Positions 30,139 to 40,636 are shown, numbered from the stretch's first letter. The stretch is DNA of 64,000 nucleotides from Lucinisca nassula (GCA_963580285.1 OY757011.1:201145644-201209643); one strand, 5' to 3'. Made by a program: numbers and translations. Notes: generated by a model from the letters alone, not told the origin.

Positions 30139-31980
30139 TTAAAAACTTCCGGATATGTTTTTTTCCGCTGTTTTGACCTGTTCGAGGTCATGGTTTTTAA
30201 TTAGGTCCTGGACTTTGATAATATAGGGAATCTTTCCTCTTAACCTATCTCTTTTAACATGATTGGGCGTGTCGGCGATCATTTCGTTTATGGGGAGACT
30301 TTCCCTAAGACTGCTTGAGCGGGCCCAGTACTTGAGCTGCAGTTCATCCCTCCGCAGGTGCAGGGGCATGACGCTGCATTCAATCTCCAGGTCCAGGTTC
30401 CGCGTTCCCCTGTATGCCCCAGTAGCGATTCTGAGGGCTGCGGCCTGTATGCTATCTAGTTTTTTCAGGTGTGATGGCGCCGCAGACGCGTATGCTTGGC
30501 AGCCATAATCAATTTTGCTTCTTATGAGTGCTGTGTACATTTTGATCAGGGTTTTCTTGTCTGCTCCAAAGTTTGCCCCCGAGACCGCCCTGAGCACATT
30601 TAGGTCCCGCTGGGACCTGGACACCAGATGTTCAATGTGCAGTCTCCATGTTAGATTGCTATCAAAGTACATGCCAAGGAATCTGGCATGACTGGCGTAC
30701 TTTATTTCCTGCCCGTCATACGCCAGCCTGGGCATGCCCTTTGTGTCTGCGAAATTTCTATTGAAAACCACCACTGTTGTTTTTTCTGTTGATAATTTGA
30801 AACCCCAGTTTGTAGCCCAATCACGTATGGCATGTAGCGCTTTTTGTAGTGCAGGAATGGCACTTTTTGGTTTTCTCGCGGTTTTCCATACTAAGCCGTC
30901 ATCTGCGAACATGGATATTCCCAGCGGTAATGCGTGAAGTGTTTCCTGCAGTGTGTTCATTAGTAGATTGAAGAGGATAGGAGATAGCACCGACCCCTGG
31001 GGGGAACCATTCTCGCAGTCATAAAAACCGGACACATCATTACCTATTTTTACGTTCATTTTTCTATCAGTCAAAAAGTCTCTGATCCAGGTTAACATTT
31101 TTCCATGAATTCCAAATTTGTTCAGTTTTAGAAGGACCCCCCTAGTCCACAGTAGGTCGAAAGCTTTTTCTAAATCCAAGAAAACCGCTACCAGTGAGTG
31201 TTTGATTAATTTTGCCTTTCGGATGGCGGATTCTAGTCTGGTGATTTGGTCAGTGGTAGATCTATGTTTCCTAAAACCTGATTGTTCGTCTGCTAAGAGT
31301 TTATTTTTCTCAATGTATGCTGTTAGTCTAGATGCTACCATGGTTTCCATGATTTTACATATGGTTGATGTGAGTGAAATCGGCCTATACGATTTCGGCT
31401 CATGGGGGTCCTTGTCCGGTTTTAATATTGGAACGATGGTGCTCTCCTTCCATTGTGTAGGGAGGGTTCCCTCGTTCCAAGATTTGTTTATTCATGCGAG
31501 CAGCTGATTTTTTCCCTTTTCGTGTAGATGTTTTAACATATCGTAGTGAACGGTGTCGGCCCCGGGGGCGGTGCTCTTTTTCTTATTTAGCGCGCTTTGC
31601 AGCTCCCTGTGGGAGAAGTTCGCATTGTATGCCCGGCACTGGCCAGCGCGATCGGCGTCCTGAACGGCCTGCTCAATCATTGGATCCTGCGTTTCCCTAA
31701 TGCGCCTAAAGTTTGGGTCTAAATTTTCATTGCTGCAGACTTTCCGGTAGTGTTGTGCTAAGATTGCTACTTTTTCTTCGTTTTCATGAAATCTGTTGTT
31801 TCCTTGTTTTAGAACCTCTACCGGCTTTAGGGTTTTTCCATTAAACCTTTTTATTGTGTCCCAAATTTTCTTAGCATTTGTTTTGTATGTGAGGGTGGAT
31901 ACAAAATCCCTCCAGGCTTGTTGTTTTGTTTGTGTTAAAATATATTTTGTTTCCTCTCTTACACGTCTATATTCCTCCAA
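30139..31980 (-). pseudogene. LINE-B reverse transcriptase
   Basis: Two frames cover the RT: 31,980-31,492 (EEYRRVREETKYIL ... HRELQSALNKKKSTAPGADT) and 31,350-30,139 (403 codons). Motifs include EQSGFRKHRSTTDQ, AVFLDLEKAFDLLW, SPQGSVLSPILFN, the catalytic MFADDG, and ARFLGMYFDSNLTW. Small indels near 31,483-31,494 separate the two frames, and the sequence between them still encodes an RT block in a shifted frame. The protein would copy its RNA at a nicked target, but this copy is dead. Confidence 0.92.
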
Positions 31981-33001
31981 AAGGGCGGCTGTTTTGTTTT
32001 TCCTATATTTATAATATATTTTGTTTTTCTTTTTGACTGCCTTGCTACAATTTTCATACCACCATGGTAAGGTGTTTTTTTTTGCTTATTTTTTGGTTGT
32101 GTTTTTGGTATTGATTTTTCACATGCCGCCATTATTTCCGAAACGAAATCCTCATTATTTTTATTGATATTTGTGCCTTCGAGGGATATGTTGATGTGTT
32201 TAAGTTTCTGCCTGAAGAGGTCCCAGTCTGCTTTGTCTAAATTCCAACGTCGGGCAGGCCGTTGCGTTACGCATTTGTGAGTGAAGTTGAGCGACGTCAG
32301 GATGGGGAAGTGGTCGCTTCCCATCGTGTCGTCTCCCACCTACCACTCACTAGATTGGCATAGTGATGCGCTAACCAGTGTTAAGTCTATGGCGCTCGTG
32401 CTACCGCGCTCGACGTTGAGTCGTGTGCCACACCCCGTGTTAAGGATTACGTAATCAGTGCTGTTTATAAAATCGACCAGTTCTAGGCCTCGTCGTTTTT
32501 CATATGTGGGGTTGTGGTTTGTCTCCCATAGTTCGTGTCTGGCATTGAAATCCCCTAGAAAAATTGATTTTTTCCCTAATTTTTTGTAAATTTCATCATA
32601 ATCGTCAGACGTTACTACTGCTTTAGGTGGTGCATAGAAGTTTACTATGTCTATGTTTTCTTTTTGTCCAAAAATTCTGACGATCACCACCTCTATTTCT
32701 TTTTTTGTGTGTCTAAATTTGATTTCTTTCGAATCTAATCCTGTTTTGATAAAGGTGGCTAGCCCTCCCCCGCGCTCCCCCTTTTCCCTACTGAAACTGA
32801 CCGGAGTTTTGTATCCTGGAATTTTTGTTGGTTTACTATCTTTTTTGAGAAAGTTTCTTGGATAGCTATTACCTCCGGTGTGTAGCCTAAAGTTTCTAGA
32901 TAATTCCCTAAAGCCCCGAGTTTTGTTCCATTTTCCCTGCCAGACAGAATACGGGCGTTCCACTGCAACACACGGATTTTCGCAATGGTGCTGGGGTTCA
33001 T
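31959..33001 (-). pseudogene. LINE-B AP-type endonuclease
   Basis: The minus strand starts MNPSTIAKIRVLQWNARIL (catalytic Asn), with EVIAIQET (catalytic Glu). A frameshift in an A-tract near 32,846 leads into SREKGERGGGLATFIKTG, IDIVNFYAPP, IFLGDFNARHELW (Asp/Asn) and SAIDLTLVS. An in-frame TAG at 32,340 precedes MGSDHFPI (the SDH motif). A further A-tract shift lies near 32,080. The three lesions make the copy non-functional. The start lies 71 bases after the end of the ORF1 remnant. Confidence 0.9.
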
Positions 33002-33071
33002 AATAAGGCAGTTTTACGTCCACCCTTGATCCTTCGTCCAGGATCAGTGGAGCTGTAATCCGCGTTTTTCC

Positions 33072-33335
33072 TTAAGAGTTCTTGTGTCTCGCGCTTGTTG
33101 TGTTTTCTCCTTGTGATTTTCGCTTTCCGCCTGTTTTGTGCGGGTGCGGGTGCGGGTGTGGGTGCGGCGCTGTTTTGTTTATTTTCCGTTGATTCTGATG
33201 GTGATGGGGGTTCTCATTGTTTGCGGCGATTTCCCCTGTGGTGCCCGACGTATTCATGTTGTCGGTCTCCACTCTGTGTGTGGTGGCGTTTTCGATGATG
33301 AGGTCTATGACTGATTTAGCAACCGCGTTCCGTCT
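33072..33335 (-). pseudogene. LINE-B ORF1 C-terminal remnant
   Basis: An open minus-strand frame without its own start runs from the LINE-A junction at about 33,335 through AVAKSVIDLIIENATTHR, an HPHPHPHPH repeat and basic residues to the stop at 33,072. It ends just upstream of the endonuclease start. The abrupt start inside ORF1 shows that LINE-B is 5'-truncated, as expected from incomplete target-primed reverse transcription. Confidence 0.65.
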
Positions 33336-34990
33336 TCATTTATTTAGAGGTGGGATACCTTCCCTGTCTTTTTTCTGGCTATTGATATACTCAGAGTATC
33401 TGTAGAAGACTCTTAGTTTTGCCTTAATATCACCTACCAAGTTAATCACCTACAAATCATGCTGATGTTTGAAATCAGTCTTGATTTCACGTCTCAAGTT
33501 TTCAAATTTTGTCAGGAGTTTACCACTTCACATTATTTTTGCCTTTGCATGAATCTTATTCCTTCTGCGAACCTTTCTTCTTATCTCTGGTGTGATCCAC
33601 GGAATCGAAGTCACACACCTGCTAGTTTTTGAGGGGATAAGAGTTTCGGCCGAAGTTTTGATGAAAGCAGTTATCAAATGGGCCCCGTCAAGCGATTTTG
33701 GTACTTATCGCCTATGCGAGCAGCGAAGGTTCAGGCGAGCCTGCGCATCCGCGCAGTCTCGCCAGAACCTTCGCTGCTCGCTCATACAAGCAATGAATCA
33801 AGAGGAACCTTCAGACAGAAAGCCATATCCCTGGCCCCTCTGAATGGCTGGGCATGCGCAGTTAAAATTTGTCATGACGGAATGCTCGAAGACACCAAAT
33901 CGCTTGGCGAGGCTCAAGTTAAAGTACTCCTGGACAGACCGAGCATCTAAATGATCACTTTGCAAATTATAGCGCATCCTTCCTCATAATTTCATAGTCA
34001 CATTTTTGATACGAGAGCACCTTCGTCCGAGGTTTCTTTATTTATGGAATGTAGATTTTTAAATATCCGGAAAAATTATCATGATAACTTAGTTTGTCTT
34101 GAGATTGAATACCTTCAAACTGTCCTGGCAAAATTGTAAGAATAAGATCCAATGTGTTCTTATCACAAGTGGGGAAGTTAACAATGTCTTCTAAGCCACG
34201 GTCATTCATAATGTCAATTAATATTTGTATTTCGGACTGACTCAACATTGGGCCTTGTTTACCGAGCCTGTCAGGCCAAACACTGTCTCTAAGTTGAGGT
34301 CACCTGGAACATGTAAAGGTGAAGTTATCTATCCTTATGATGAGACTTAATGCGATCAAATTTATCTTTAAACAACTGGAATTTTCGACCGTACCATTTG
34401 TTGGTCGATACCAATTTACTACGAAGATTGAAGTTTTGTTTGCAAAAATCTAACCCAGATCGATTCCGAGTCGTTTTCCAGTTCCATGAAAGGAATGTGA
34501 GGGACGTCTTTGTGAATGAGCAACATCACCCCACCGCAAGGAGAGTTCCCTATTTTTTCTACAGACTCTGTACAGACAAGTTTCAGGGATAAGCTCAGAT
34601 GTGTAATTGAACTGTCAGTCTTTGTCTCCTGAATAGCCACAATATGTGGCCGATAAGAATCAAGGAAAGGTAAAAGTTCAAGATTTTTTCCTCATATTCC
34701 ATTTGTGTTTATACTGCAAAGTTTAAACCTTTTACAAAACTCGACTTATTTGCGTCAGTAGTCGAAGATTTACCCCGTTATACTTTGTCAGAGGTTCCAA
34801 TTCCACACATTTTGGGCAAATCCATTTGCAGTTTGAGTTTATCAATGTGCCATACGCAACATGTGAAATGAAACATCCACATTTCTCACTGACCACACTG
34901 AACTGCCTTGTGGTCGTTACGGAAAGCACCACTGCAAAGGCCACAGTCAGCTTTGCAGTCTTTGCAATGTCAAGTCCAACTCCACATTCA
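33336..34990 (-). pseudogene. LINE-A part 1: PHD finger and endonuclease
   Basis: The minus strand from 34,990 shows a PHD-like Cys pattern (CGLCSGAFRNDHKAVQCGQ, then CKWICPKC). Endonuclease blocks follow: YRPHIVAIQETKTDSS, NSPCGGVMLLIHKDVPH, DSESIWV, and LEDIVNFPTCDKNTLDLILT near 34,170. Next come EIMRKDAL, CVTSIPWITPEIRRK and YRYSEYINSQKKDREGIPPL, up to the LINE-B junction. A PHD finger ahead of the endonuclease is known in CR1-like LINEs. Frames are broken, and an HP4 element interrupts at 33,681-33,912. Confidence 0.85.
33681..33912 (+). mobile_element. HP4 hairpin MITE
   Basis: Outer inverted ends: GGCCCCGTCAAGCGATTTTGG and CCAAATCGCTTGGCGAGGC-type. A large inner palindrome follows: GAGCAGCGAAGGTTCAGGCG against CGCCAGAACCTTCGCTGCTC, with GCGCATCCGCGC at its centre. 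Two further copies, inverted, lie at 55.6 and 56.3 kb. Confidence 0.85.
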
Positions 34991-35029
34991 ATCTGTAACA
35001 GCTGACTGTTACCCGGAGTGAAAACATTT

Positions 35030-35215
35030 GTTAGCCTTGGGTCGGGGTTTACACATTTAGTACTAGTACTAATCTTCCATGTGGCCCTCTTTTCCCGGGT
35101 AATGTGGATAAAGTCTCTTGCTCAAGAAACAACACTTGGCGCTTGCGGGGATCAAACCTGTTACCTCTGGATCTCAAATCCGGTGCTTTACCACTGCACC
35201 ACGGCGCTCCACAAG
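35030..35215 (-). mobile_element. SINE-5, tRNA-headed
   Basis: The minus strand starts GGAGCGCCGTGGTGCAGTGG (box A), with an anticodon-loop-like TTTGAGA (UGA) and box B GGTTTGATCCCC. The body runs to about 35,030. A tRNA gene is rejected because the 3' half does not close the acceptor stem. Confidence 0.75.
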
Positions 35216-35295
35216 TAACAACCCTGATTACGAGGTTTCACAGTCAGTTCACTATCAATCAGTACATTGGTCAATTATATATAGCTCAACATACT

Positions 35296-35616
35296 CAAGT
35301 AGCCCATCGGGGCTTGAAGAAATAAATGGGCTGCATGATGCCTCCACGCAGAGCTGAATCTGGTCGCACACGAGTACCGGTAAACCGGTTAGAGGGTCTA
35401 AGCCTGCCCAGGCAAAGTGGTGCAAGTTGAACCGTCCTTGCTTATAAACCATATTGGTTTCATTCGGCGACAGGGCTTGAGATGTCATTTCATCTCAATG
35501 TCGGGTAAAAATCCCACAAAATTGGAAGCAACCTCTAAAATGACCTATATAGTGTTGACCGGGACGTTAAACCCCAAATCAAACAAACAAACAAATCAAA
35601 TCAATCAAACAAACAA
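35296..35616 (+). mobile_element. SINE-3, best copy, (CAAA)n tail
   Basis: Runs from AGCCCATCGGGGCTTGAAGA through GAGATGTCATTTCATCTC to GTTGACCGGGACGTTAAACC, with a CAAACAAACAAA tail. It sets the orientation of the family. A self-complementary GATGTCATTTCATC segment is conserved in all copies. Confidence 0.85.
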
Positions 35617-35624
35617 ACTGTAGC

Positions 35625-36545
35625 TGCGGATGCTTACGGATAAAAATCCGTAAGCATCCGCAAGGACCCGTATCATGCGTAAGCATCCGTATCCATCCGT
35701 AACCCAATCCTCAGGATCCGCAGATATATGCAGATCCGCAGCGGAAATTTTGAAAATCTCTATTTTGCTGCGGATGAAATATACGTTAGCATCCGCAGAA
35801 TATACGTTATCCATACGTAAAATACGTAACTCATACTTAAGATATGTAAACTCATCTGCAGGATATGTTAGATACGTAACTGATCTACACACTTTGTCGG
35901 ATGTGCGGATGCCTGCGGACACATAGGGGTACGTAAACACAATTACATATGAGTTCCGCATGATATACGTATGTTTGGCATATATATTGCGGATCTTACG
36001 ATAGGACTTGCCGTATTTGCGTATCCTTCCGGACGAGATACGGGTATATTACGGGTGTTGCGGATGGGACGGCCATCTTTGCCACAGCTATCTTTGAGGG
36101 TGGGGGTACTATCAGCTTTGCCAGGGATGGTCCCTCTTCTTCTACCCCTTGGCCTCTTCCTCTGCCTGGGGAGGCTGTTGTGGCTGCTCACCCTCTGGAG
36201 GATTCTTCCTGGTTTTTCTGCTACCTCTTCTGCCAGACATGATGCACACCAAAGTCCAAAACGATGGAGTAGAAACTGTTGAAATAACTGGATCTAGCTC
36301 TCAGACTTGATGAAATGCGACTGAAGCAAGCTGCGATTCGCGTGGGAAATCCGTAAGTCATCCGTAAGTCGCCCGTGACACGTGTCAGCGGATGGGCTCA
36401 TCCGCAGGTTTTTGCGTAACAACCGTGCATGCTACTGACGAATGTATGTAACTTTTGCCCAAGTTTGCGTTATTTGGGGTAAAATTACGCATTTTCATTA
36501 TCCAAATATACGCAGGCATCCGCAGGTCCGTAAAATGGCCGTGTG
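35625..36545. mobile_element. unclassified 921-bp transposon-like unit with dense short motifs
   Basis: An 8-bp direct repeat ACTGTAGC (35,617-35,624 and 36,546-36,553) brackets a unit whose first 310 and last 200 bases are packed with GCGGATGC/GCATCCGC, TCCGTAAG and TACGTAA in both orientations. It opens with the palindrome GCGGATGCTTACGGAT. The interior holds a minus-strand ATG at 36,240 starting MSGRRGSRKTRKNPPEG and a Gln/Pro-rich stretch, open for about 30 codons. Dense subterminal repeats and an 8-bp duplication would suit a DNA transposon (hAT-like or P-like), but no transposase and no clean terminal inverted repeats are visible. Confidence 0.6.
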
Positions 36546-36553
36546 ACTGTAGC

Positions 36554-37345
36554 ATAAGAGTTTCAATTTACGTTAACCCCACCCACTAGTGAAGTAATGG
36601 CGGGAAAGAGTGTCAACACAGCTTTTAATCTACGGTGAGAAAGAATAAATAATCCACAGTGAGCAGCAATAAAATGTTGCTGGTTTTATGCTTGTCTGCT
36701 ATGAGCCAGACAAGAAACTAATGGCAAATATAAGAAAAAAAACAAAAAACTTCTGATACCCGAGATCCGCCCACTGCGAAAAAACAACAATAATACTAAA
36801 TACACCTTAATGATCCTAAGTATTGTGACAGATACGGCAATCTTCCACGTATGGACAGGTCCAGTTACTATATATTAGGCGTCATTGTTATATTATTCGG
36901 TGTAAGTTTTACATCAATTTCCGGCGTACTACAACAAACAGTGAAGATCTCGATCAGATGCAACAGAACCTCTTCACCGATTTTTGGGACGCTACAACGT
37001 TAAGCAACGTCGTATCAGCGTCTATGCAACGTCATATGGACGTGTTTTCAAACCCAAGCGTATTTTAACTTTGCAAAAACGAGATTAGAGTGAAATAAAG
37101 AATAATTCATGGCGGAAAAGTTGTGATGCACCAATATTAAATAACAAAGTGTAAGTTTCTCCTTGGATTTTGAACTGAGATCGACGGAATCGTGATTTTA
37201 GCGCCCGTAGTTTTGACATTTTCTAACGGTTTGTTTTGATGCTGATAAACAGACTGGACAAAAGGTACTTTTATTATTTCTATGACCATATATTGACAAA
37301 ATATAAGTGTTTTACAAAGAAAGTTACAATTTCACTCGGTATATA
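36554..37345 (+). other. probable LINE-C 5' untranslated region and flank
   Basis: No coding sequence. The LINE-C 5' boundary cannot be fixed from one copy. The stretch just before the start codon is AT-rich (TCGGTATATAATGG). Confidence 0.45.
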
Positions 37346-39235
37346 ATGGCACCAGGTCGGCAGAAAAATTTCTACGCTGTAACAAATGGAAGAGAAATAG
37401 GGGTCTACACAAACTGGACTCACGCTGGAGATTCTGTAATAGGATTTGCCAAAGCCAAGTACAAGGGGTATTGTACTTTTAGTGAAGCAGCAACTGCGAT
37501 GTCTAATGCAGGGTTTGCAGATTTTTTGGTCTTTGATGGACAGAACACGTATAAAAGAGCAGACTATGAACAAAGCAAGCAAATACACATTTGCGGATCA
37601 GATGCAAAAGCCACTGACCAGCTACAAACGTCAGAGGATTGCCTCAAACACACACAGACTCCCTCAGATGCACAAACAAATATCCCTACTGTCTTCATTG
37701 ATGGCAGTTGCATTCGCAATGGTGCAGCGTCTGCACAGGCAGGCATAGGAATTTTCTGGGGTCCTGATCATCCTTGGAACTGCGGTCAGTCACTACATGA
37801 GGAGGAACTAACAAATAATAAAGCGGAGATGAGAGCCGCCATTAAAGCAATCGAAGAAGCAAAAAAACATGATGTCGGAAAACTTATCATCAAGTCTGAT
37901 AGCAACTATGTCGTACACGGAATAACAGAATGGGTCCATAAATGGCAGGCAAACCAGTGGAAGACCTCCGATGGTGAAAATGTGAAAAACAAAGAAATAT
38001 GGATCAAGCTTCTTAACTTAATACAAAGTAGTAAAATCCACATCACTTGGGAACATGTTCCTGCACATTCAGGAATATATGGTAATGAGGAGGCAGATCG
38101 ATTGGCAGTGAACGCAGCGAAATCATTAATGCAAAGCGACACGGCCTTAGAATGCAAACCTAGAATTACACCACCCTGTAAATCAGAAAAGCAAAATATG
38201 CCAAATCCTGAACCTAGAGTTCTTATTATTCCCAGGAAAACTTGTACAGCAGATGATGCAGGCTTATCAAAACAACCACTGGCATCATCACAGTCCACAC
38301 CGAGCAGGAGAATAACCAGAGATAGGAGCGAGACACCTGTACCTGGGTCAATCAATGGTTTTTCGAGCAAGAGTGATGGTTTCGAAGACAGCAAAAGCGG
38401 AAGACTACAGATTAATTCCAAGCGTATGGAAAAGCCAATAGATGATGAGCAAACCGTCAGATGCATAAAGAATGTCGAAATCGTGTTGCAGAGCGTAATG
38501 GCCGAGATACATGAACTGAGACAGCATCAAATGGACTTTAAAACTGAGATGAAAGAACAGCTAGATCAGCTACAAGTGAAGCAACAACAAACAGAAAGTT
38601 CATTCCATAATCTATATGTGAAGCAGCAAGAAACAGAACAATCAGTATCTACGCTCTCGAAAGATGTGGCAGTAGAAATAGATAAATGTAACCAAAAAAT
38701 TGACGACTTAAATGAATTGCCCAGACGGACAGATTTACCAAGTCAACTCTGCGATTTTCGTTTGGAAATAAAAGGGCTGAGCAAAAAAGTTGACACGCAC
38801 TTTGGTGATATGAATATATCAGTACAAGCGGTTGAAAGGTCAATTATGTCACTACAGAATGGTTTTGACAATAGTTCAGAGGAGTGCAAGACCAATGATA
38901 AACAGATACAGGAAACTCTGACTGAAATAAAGACGGACATGAGAAGAGTAAAACAAACTATTACGGATATTGAAACAACGCTGACTGTTATATCAGAGGG
39001 TGAAGTTTTCTCAAAACCGAATAAATCCACAAAAGCCAAGACAAATGATGAAGAAATAATTATACTACCTGATACAAACATTTATAAAGAATTAGAAGTC
39101 GAGGACGGTGAATCGGAAGTAACTTTTAAGAATGTGGATGGCGGTGTGACTAGGGAAATCAGCGACGTAGACAAAACATTAGAAGTAGATGAAGGTGAGA
39201 GAAATGGTTCAGTCGAGAGACCTACAAATACCTAA
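37346..39235 (+). CDS. LINE-C ORF1, part 1: RNase H1 (hybrid-binding + catalytic) with coiled coil
   Basis: The open frame begins at 37,307, but Met14 (37,346, MAPGRQKNFYAV) is the better start because the conserved domain follows directly. Numbering from the upstream Met: hybrid-binding domain about 21-66 (FYAVTNGREIGVYTNW), as in eukaryotic RNase H1. RNase H catalytic domain about 127-275, with D132 (FIDGSC), E174 (NNKAEMRA), D198 (IKSDSN), H254 and D264 (VPAHSGIYGNEEADRLA): a complete catalytic set. A Ser/Pro-rich linker (280-380) and coiled coil (about 385-560) follow. RNase H1 cuts RNA in RNA-DNA hybrids, so here it could remove template RNA. In known RNase H-bearing LINEs the domain follows RT in ORF2, and it lacks the hybrid-binding part. 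The frame ends TAA 39,233-39,235, but the same frame continues into the SGNH domain. Confidence 0.93.
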   Translation: MAPGRQKNFYAVTNGREIGVYTNWTHAGDSVIGFAKAKYKGYCTFSEAATAMSNAGFADFLVFDGQNTYKRADYEQSKQIHICGSDAKATDQLQTSEDCLKHTQTPSDAQTNIPTVFIDGSCIRNGAASAQAGIGIFWGPDHPWNCGQSLHEEELTNNKAEMRAAIKAIEEAKKHDVGKLIIKSDSNYVVHGITEWVHKWQANQWKTSDGENVKNKEIWIKLLNLIQSSKIHITWEHVPAHSGIYGNEEADRLAVNAAKSLMQSDTALECKPRITPPCKSEKQNMPNPEPRVLIIPRKTCTADDAGLSKQPLASSQSTPSRRITRDRSETPVPGSINGFSSKSDGFEDSKSGRLQINSKRMEKPIDDEQTVRCIKNVEIVLQSVMAEIHELRQHQMDFKTEMKEQLDQLQVKQQQTESSFHNLYVKQQETEQSVSTLSKDVAVEIDKCNQKIDDLNELPRRTDLPSQLCDFRLEIKGLSKKVDTHFGDMNISVQAVERSIMSLQNGFDNSSEECKTNDKQIQETLTEIKTDMRRVKQTITDIETTLTVISEGEVFSKPNKSTKAKTNDEEIIILPDTNIYKELEVEDGESEVTFKNVDGGVTREISDVDKTLEVDEGERNGSVERPTNT

Positions 39236-40351
39236 CATGAAAATACGGCACCACAGGCTTTAAATCGATCTGAGACAATTGCAAGGCGATCAACACAACC
39301 TGCAAAAAGAAATGTAATGAATGAGCAAAGAACAGTACAATCAAAAAGGGAGAAAATATACTTGATAGGAGATTCTATATCGGGACAGGTTAACCCTGCT
39401 TTACTGGGAAAGGCTACGAAATCGTATGTTCAGAAGCTAAAAGCGCCTAAGATTGATGACTTACAGAAACTGACAGACCATGTAAAGGACGCTAAGATGA
39501 TTATAATACATACAGGTATTAACAATCTACGACAGAAAGAGGCAGTGGCTGATCCCACGGAGACGCTAATTAACGCTGTGGTGAGTTTTAAAGACGAAGC
39601 GCCTGGTAGTAAGATAGTTATATCCAAAGCCATTCCCATTGGTAATCATCAAATAGATATCGATAGAATTATCTACAACGCAGAAAGTGAGAAGAAGTTA
39701 CGGGAAGTTCTAGAAGAAGAAGTCACATTCTTAGATCATGGGAATCTAGCGGAACGAGGGATGCCAATACAGAAATACTACAGACAAGACCTGATACATC
39801 TGTCAAATCATGGTGTTGCAGTATTTGCCCAGAATTTAGAACAAGGAATATCAAATTTGTTATGGAAAGATGGGAAACGAGACATCGCTGATCAACGAGA
39901 TACCCAGACGAGCTTGTATCAGGATGGAGAAAGAAGTCGAGGAAGGGATGACCAGGATGACAGGGAGAGGGTGTCAGCCAGGCCCTATAGATCATCGTAT
40001 TCGCATGACAACAACAGAAATAAGTATTACAGACAAGGAAGTTACCGAGGAAGGAATGCACAGGGCAACTGGGATCGGGATGACGGATACAATCGCAGAC
40101 ATATGTTAGGACACTCCGAAGATAATAAATACCGCTACAGAGACAGTTTTCATGATAATGACAAAAACAGATTCGATAACAGAAGATATAACAGAAGGAG
40201 GGACAATCGGTATAGCGATTATTCAAGACGCAAGGATAGCTACTATTATGAGGACTCTTATGACGATGGCACAGGATGCTCTATTAAAGATAAACATTTT
40301 GAGAAAGACAATGATGATTATTATTTACATCAAAGTAATAGACGGTGGTAA
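39236..40351 (+). CDS. LINE-C ORF1, part 2: SGNH hydrolase domain with Arg/Asp/Tyr-rich tail
   Basis: Same frame as part 1, open right after the TAA; the first internal Met is at 39,317. From that Met: block I GDSI (18-21, nucleophile S20), block III HTGINN (65-70, with N69), block V DLIHLS with D158 and H161. The domain (about 13-180) fits SGNH/GDSL esterases, a class known in ORF1 of some CR1/L2-type LINEs. The tail (190-344) is rich in Arg, Asp, Tyr and Gly (RRKDSYYYEDSYDD) and may bind RNA. A single TAA separates it from the RNase H1/coiled-coil part. I infer an original fusion protein of about 1,000 residues, or two proteins made by re-initiation or readthrough. Confidence 0.88.
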   Translation, partial: HENTAPQALNRSETIARRSTQPAKRNVMNEQRTVQSKREKIYLIGDSISGQVNPALLGKATKSYVQKLKAPKIDDLQKLTDHVKDAKMIIIHTGINNLRQKEAVADPTETLINAVVSFKDEAPGSKIVISKAIPIGNHQIDIDRIIYNAESEKKLREVLEEEVTFLDHGNLAERGMPIQKYYRQDLIHLSNHGVAVFAQNLEQGISNLLWKDGKRDIADQRDTQTSLYQDGERSRGRDDQDDRERVSARPYRSSYSHDNNRNKYYRQGSYRGRNAQGNWDRDDGYNRRHMLGHSEDNKYRYRDSFHDNDKNRFDNRRYNRRRDNRYSDYSRRKDSYYYEDSYDDGTGCSIKDKHFEKDNDDYYLHQSNRRW

Positions 40352-40636
40352 TATGTACCATTTATTGTGTAATTGGGACACTAGTGAATAGTGGTTTATG
40401 AAAACATGTTGATTTAACAAATAAGAGAAGCTTAAAAGTTAACAGAATTTAAATTCTGCTACATTTATAAATTTATAAGTATGGGCTTACAAACATAACT
40501 TTTTATGCTTCCTATAAATTTCAGTCAATGGTATCATATGACATTAATTTATCAGTTAAGATGAATAGTATCATTTTGCTATATTAATTTTCTCTTTTCA
40601 CTCTAATCTTAATTTGTAAAGTTGTAACATGCTATA

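Noticed and set aside
37906..38466. Minus-strand ORF of 186 codons
   Set aside because: Antisense shadow of LINE-C ORF1 RNase H and linker; no recognisable domain.
39723..40226. Minus-strand Cys-rich ORF of 167 codons
   Set aside because: Antisense shadow of the Arg/Tyr-rich tail of LINE-C ORF1.
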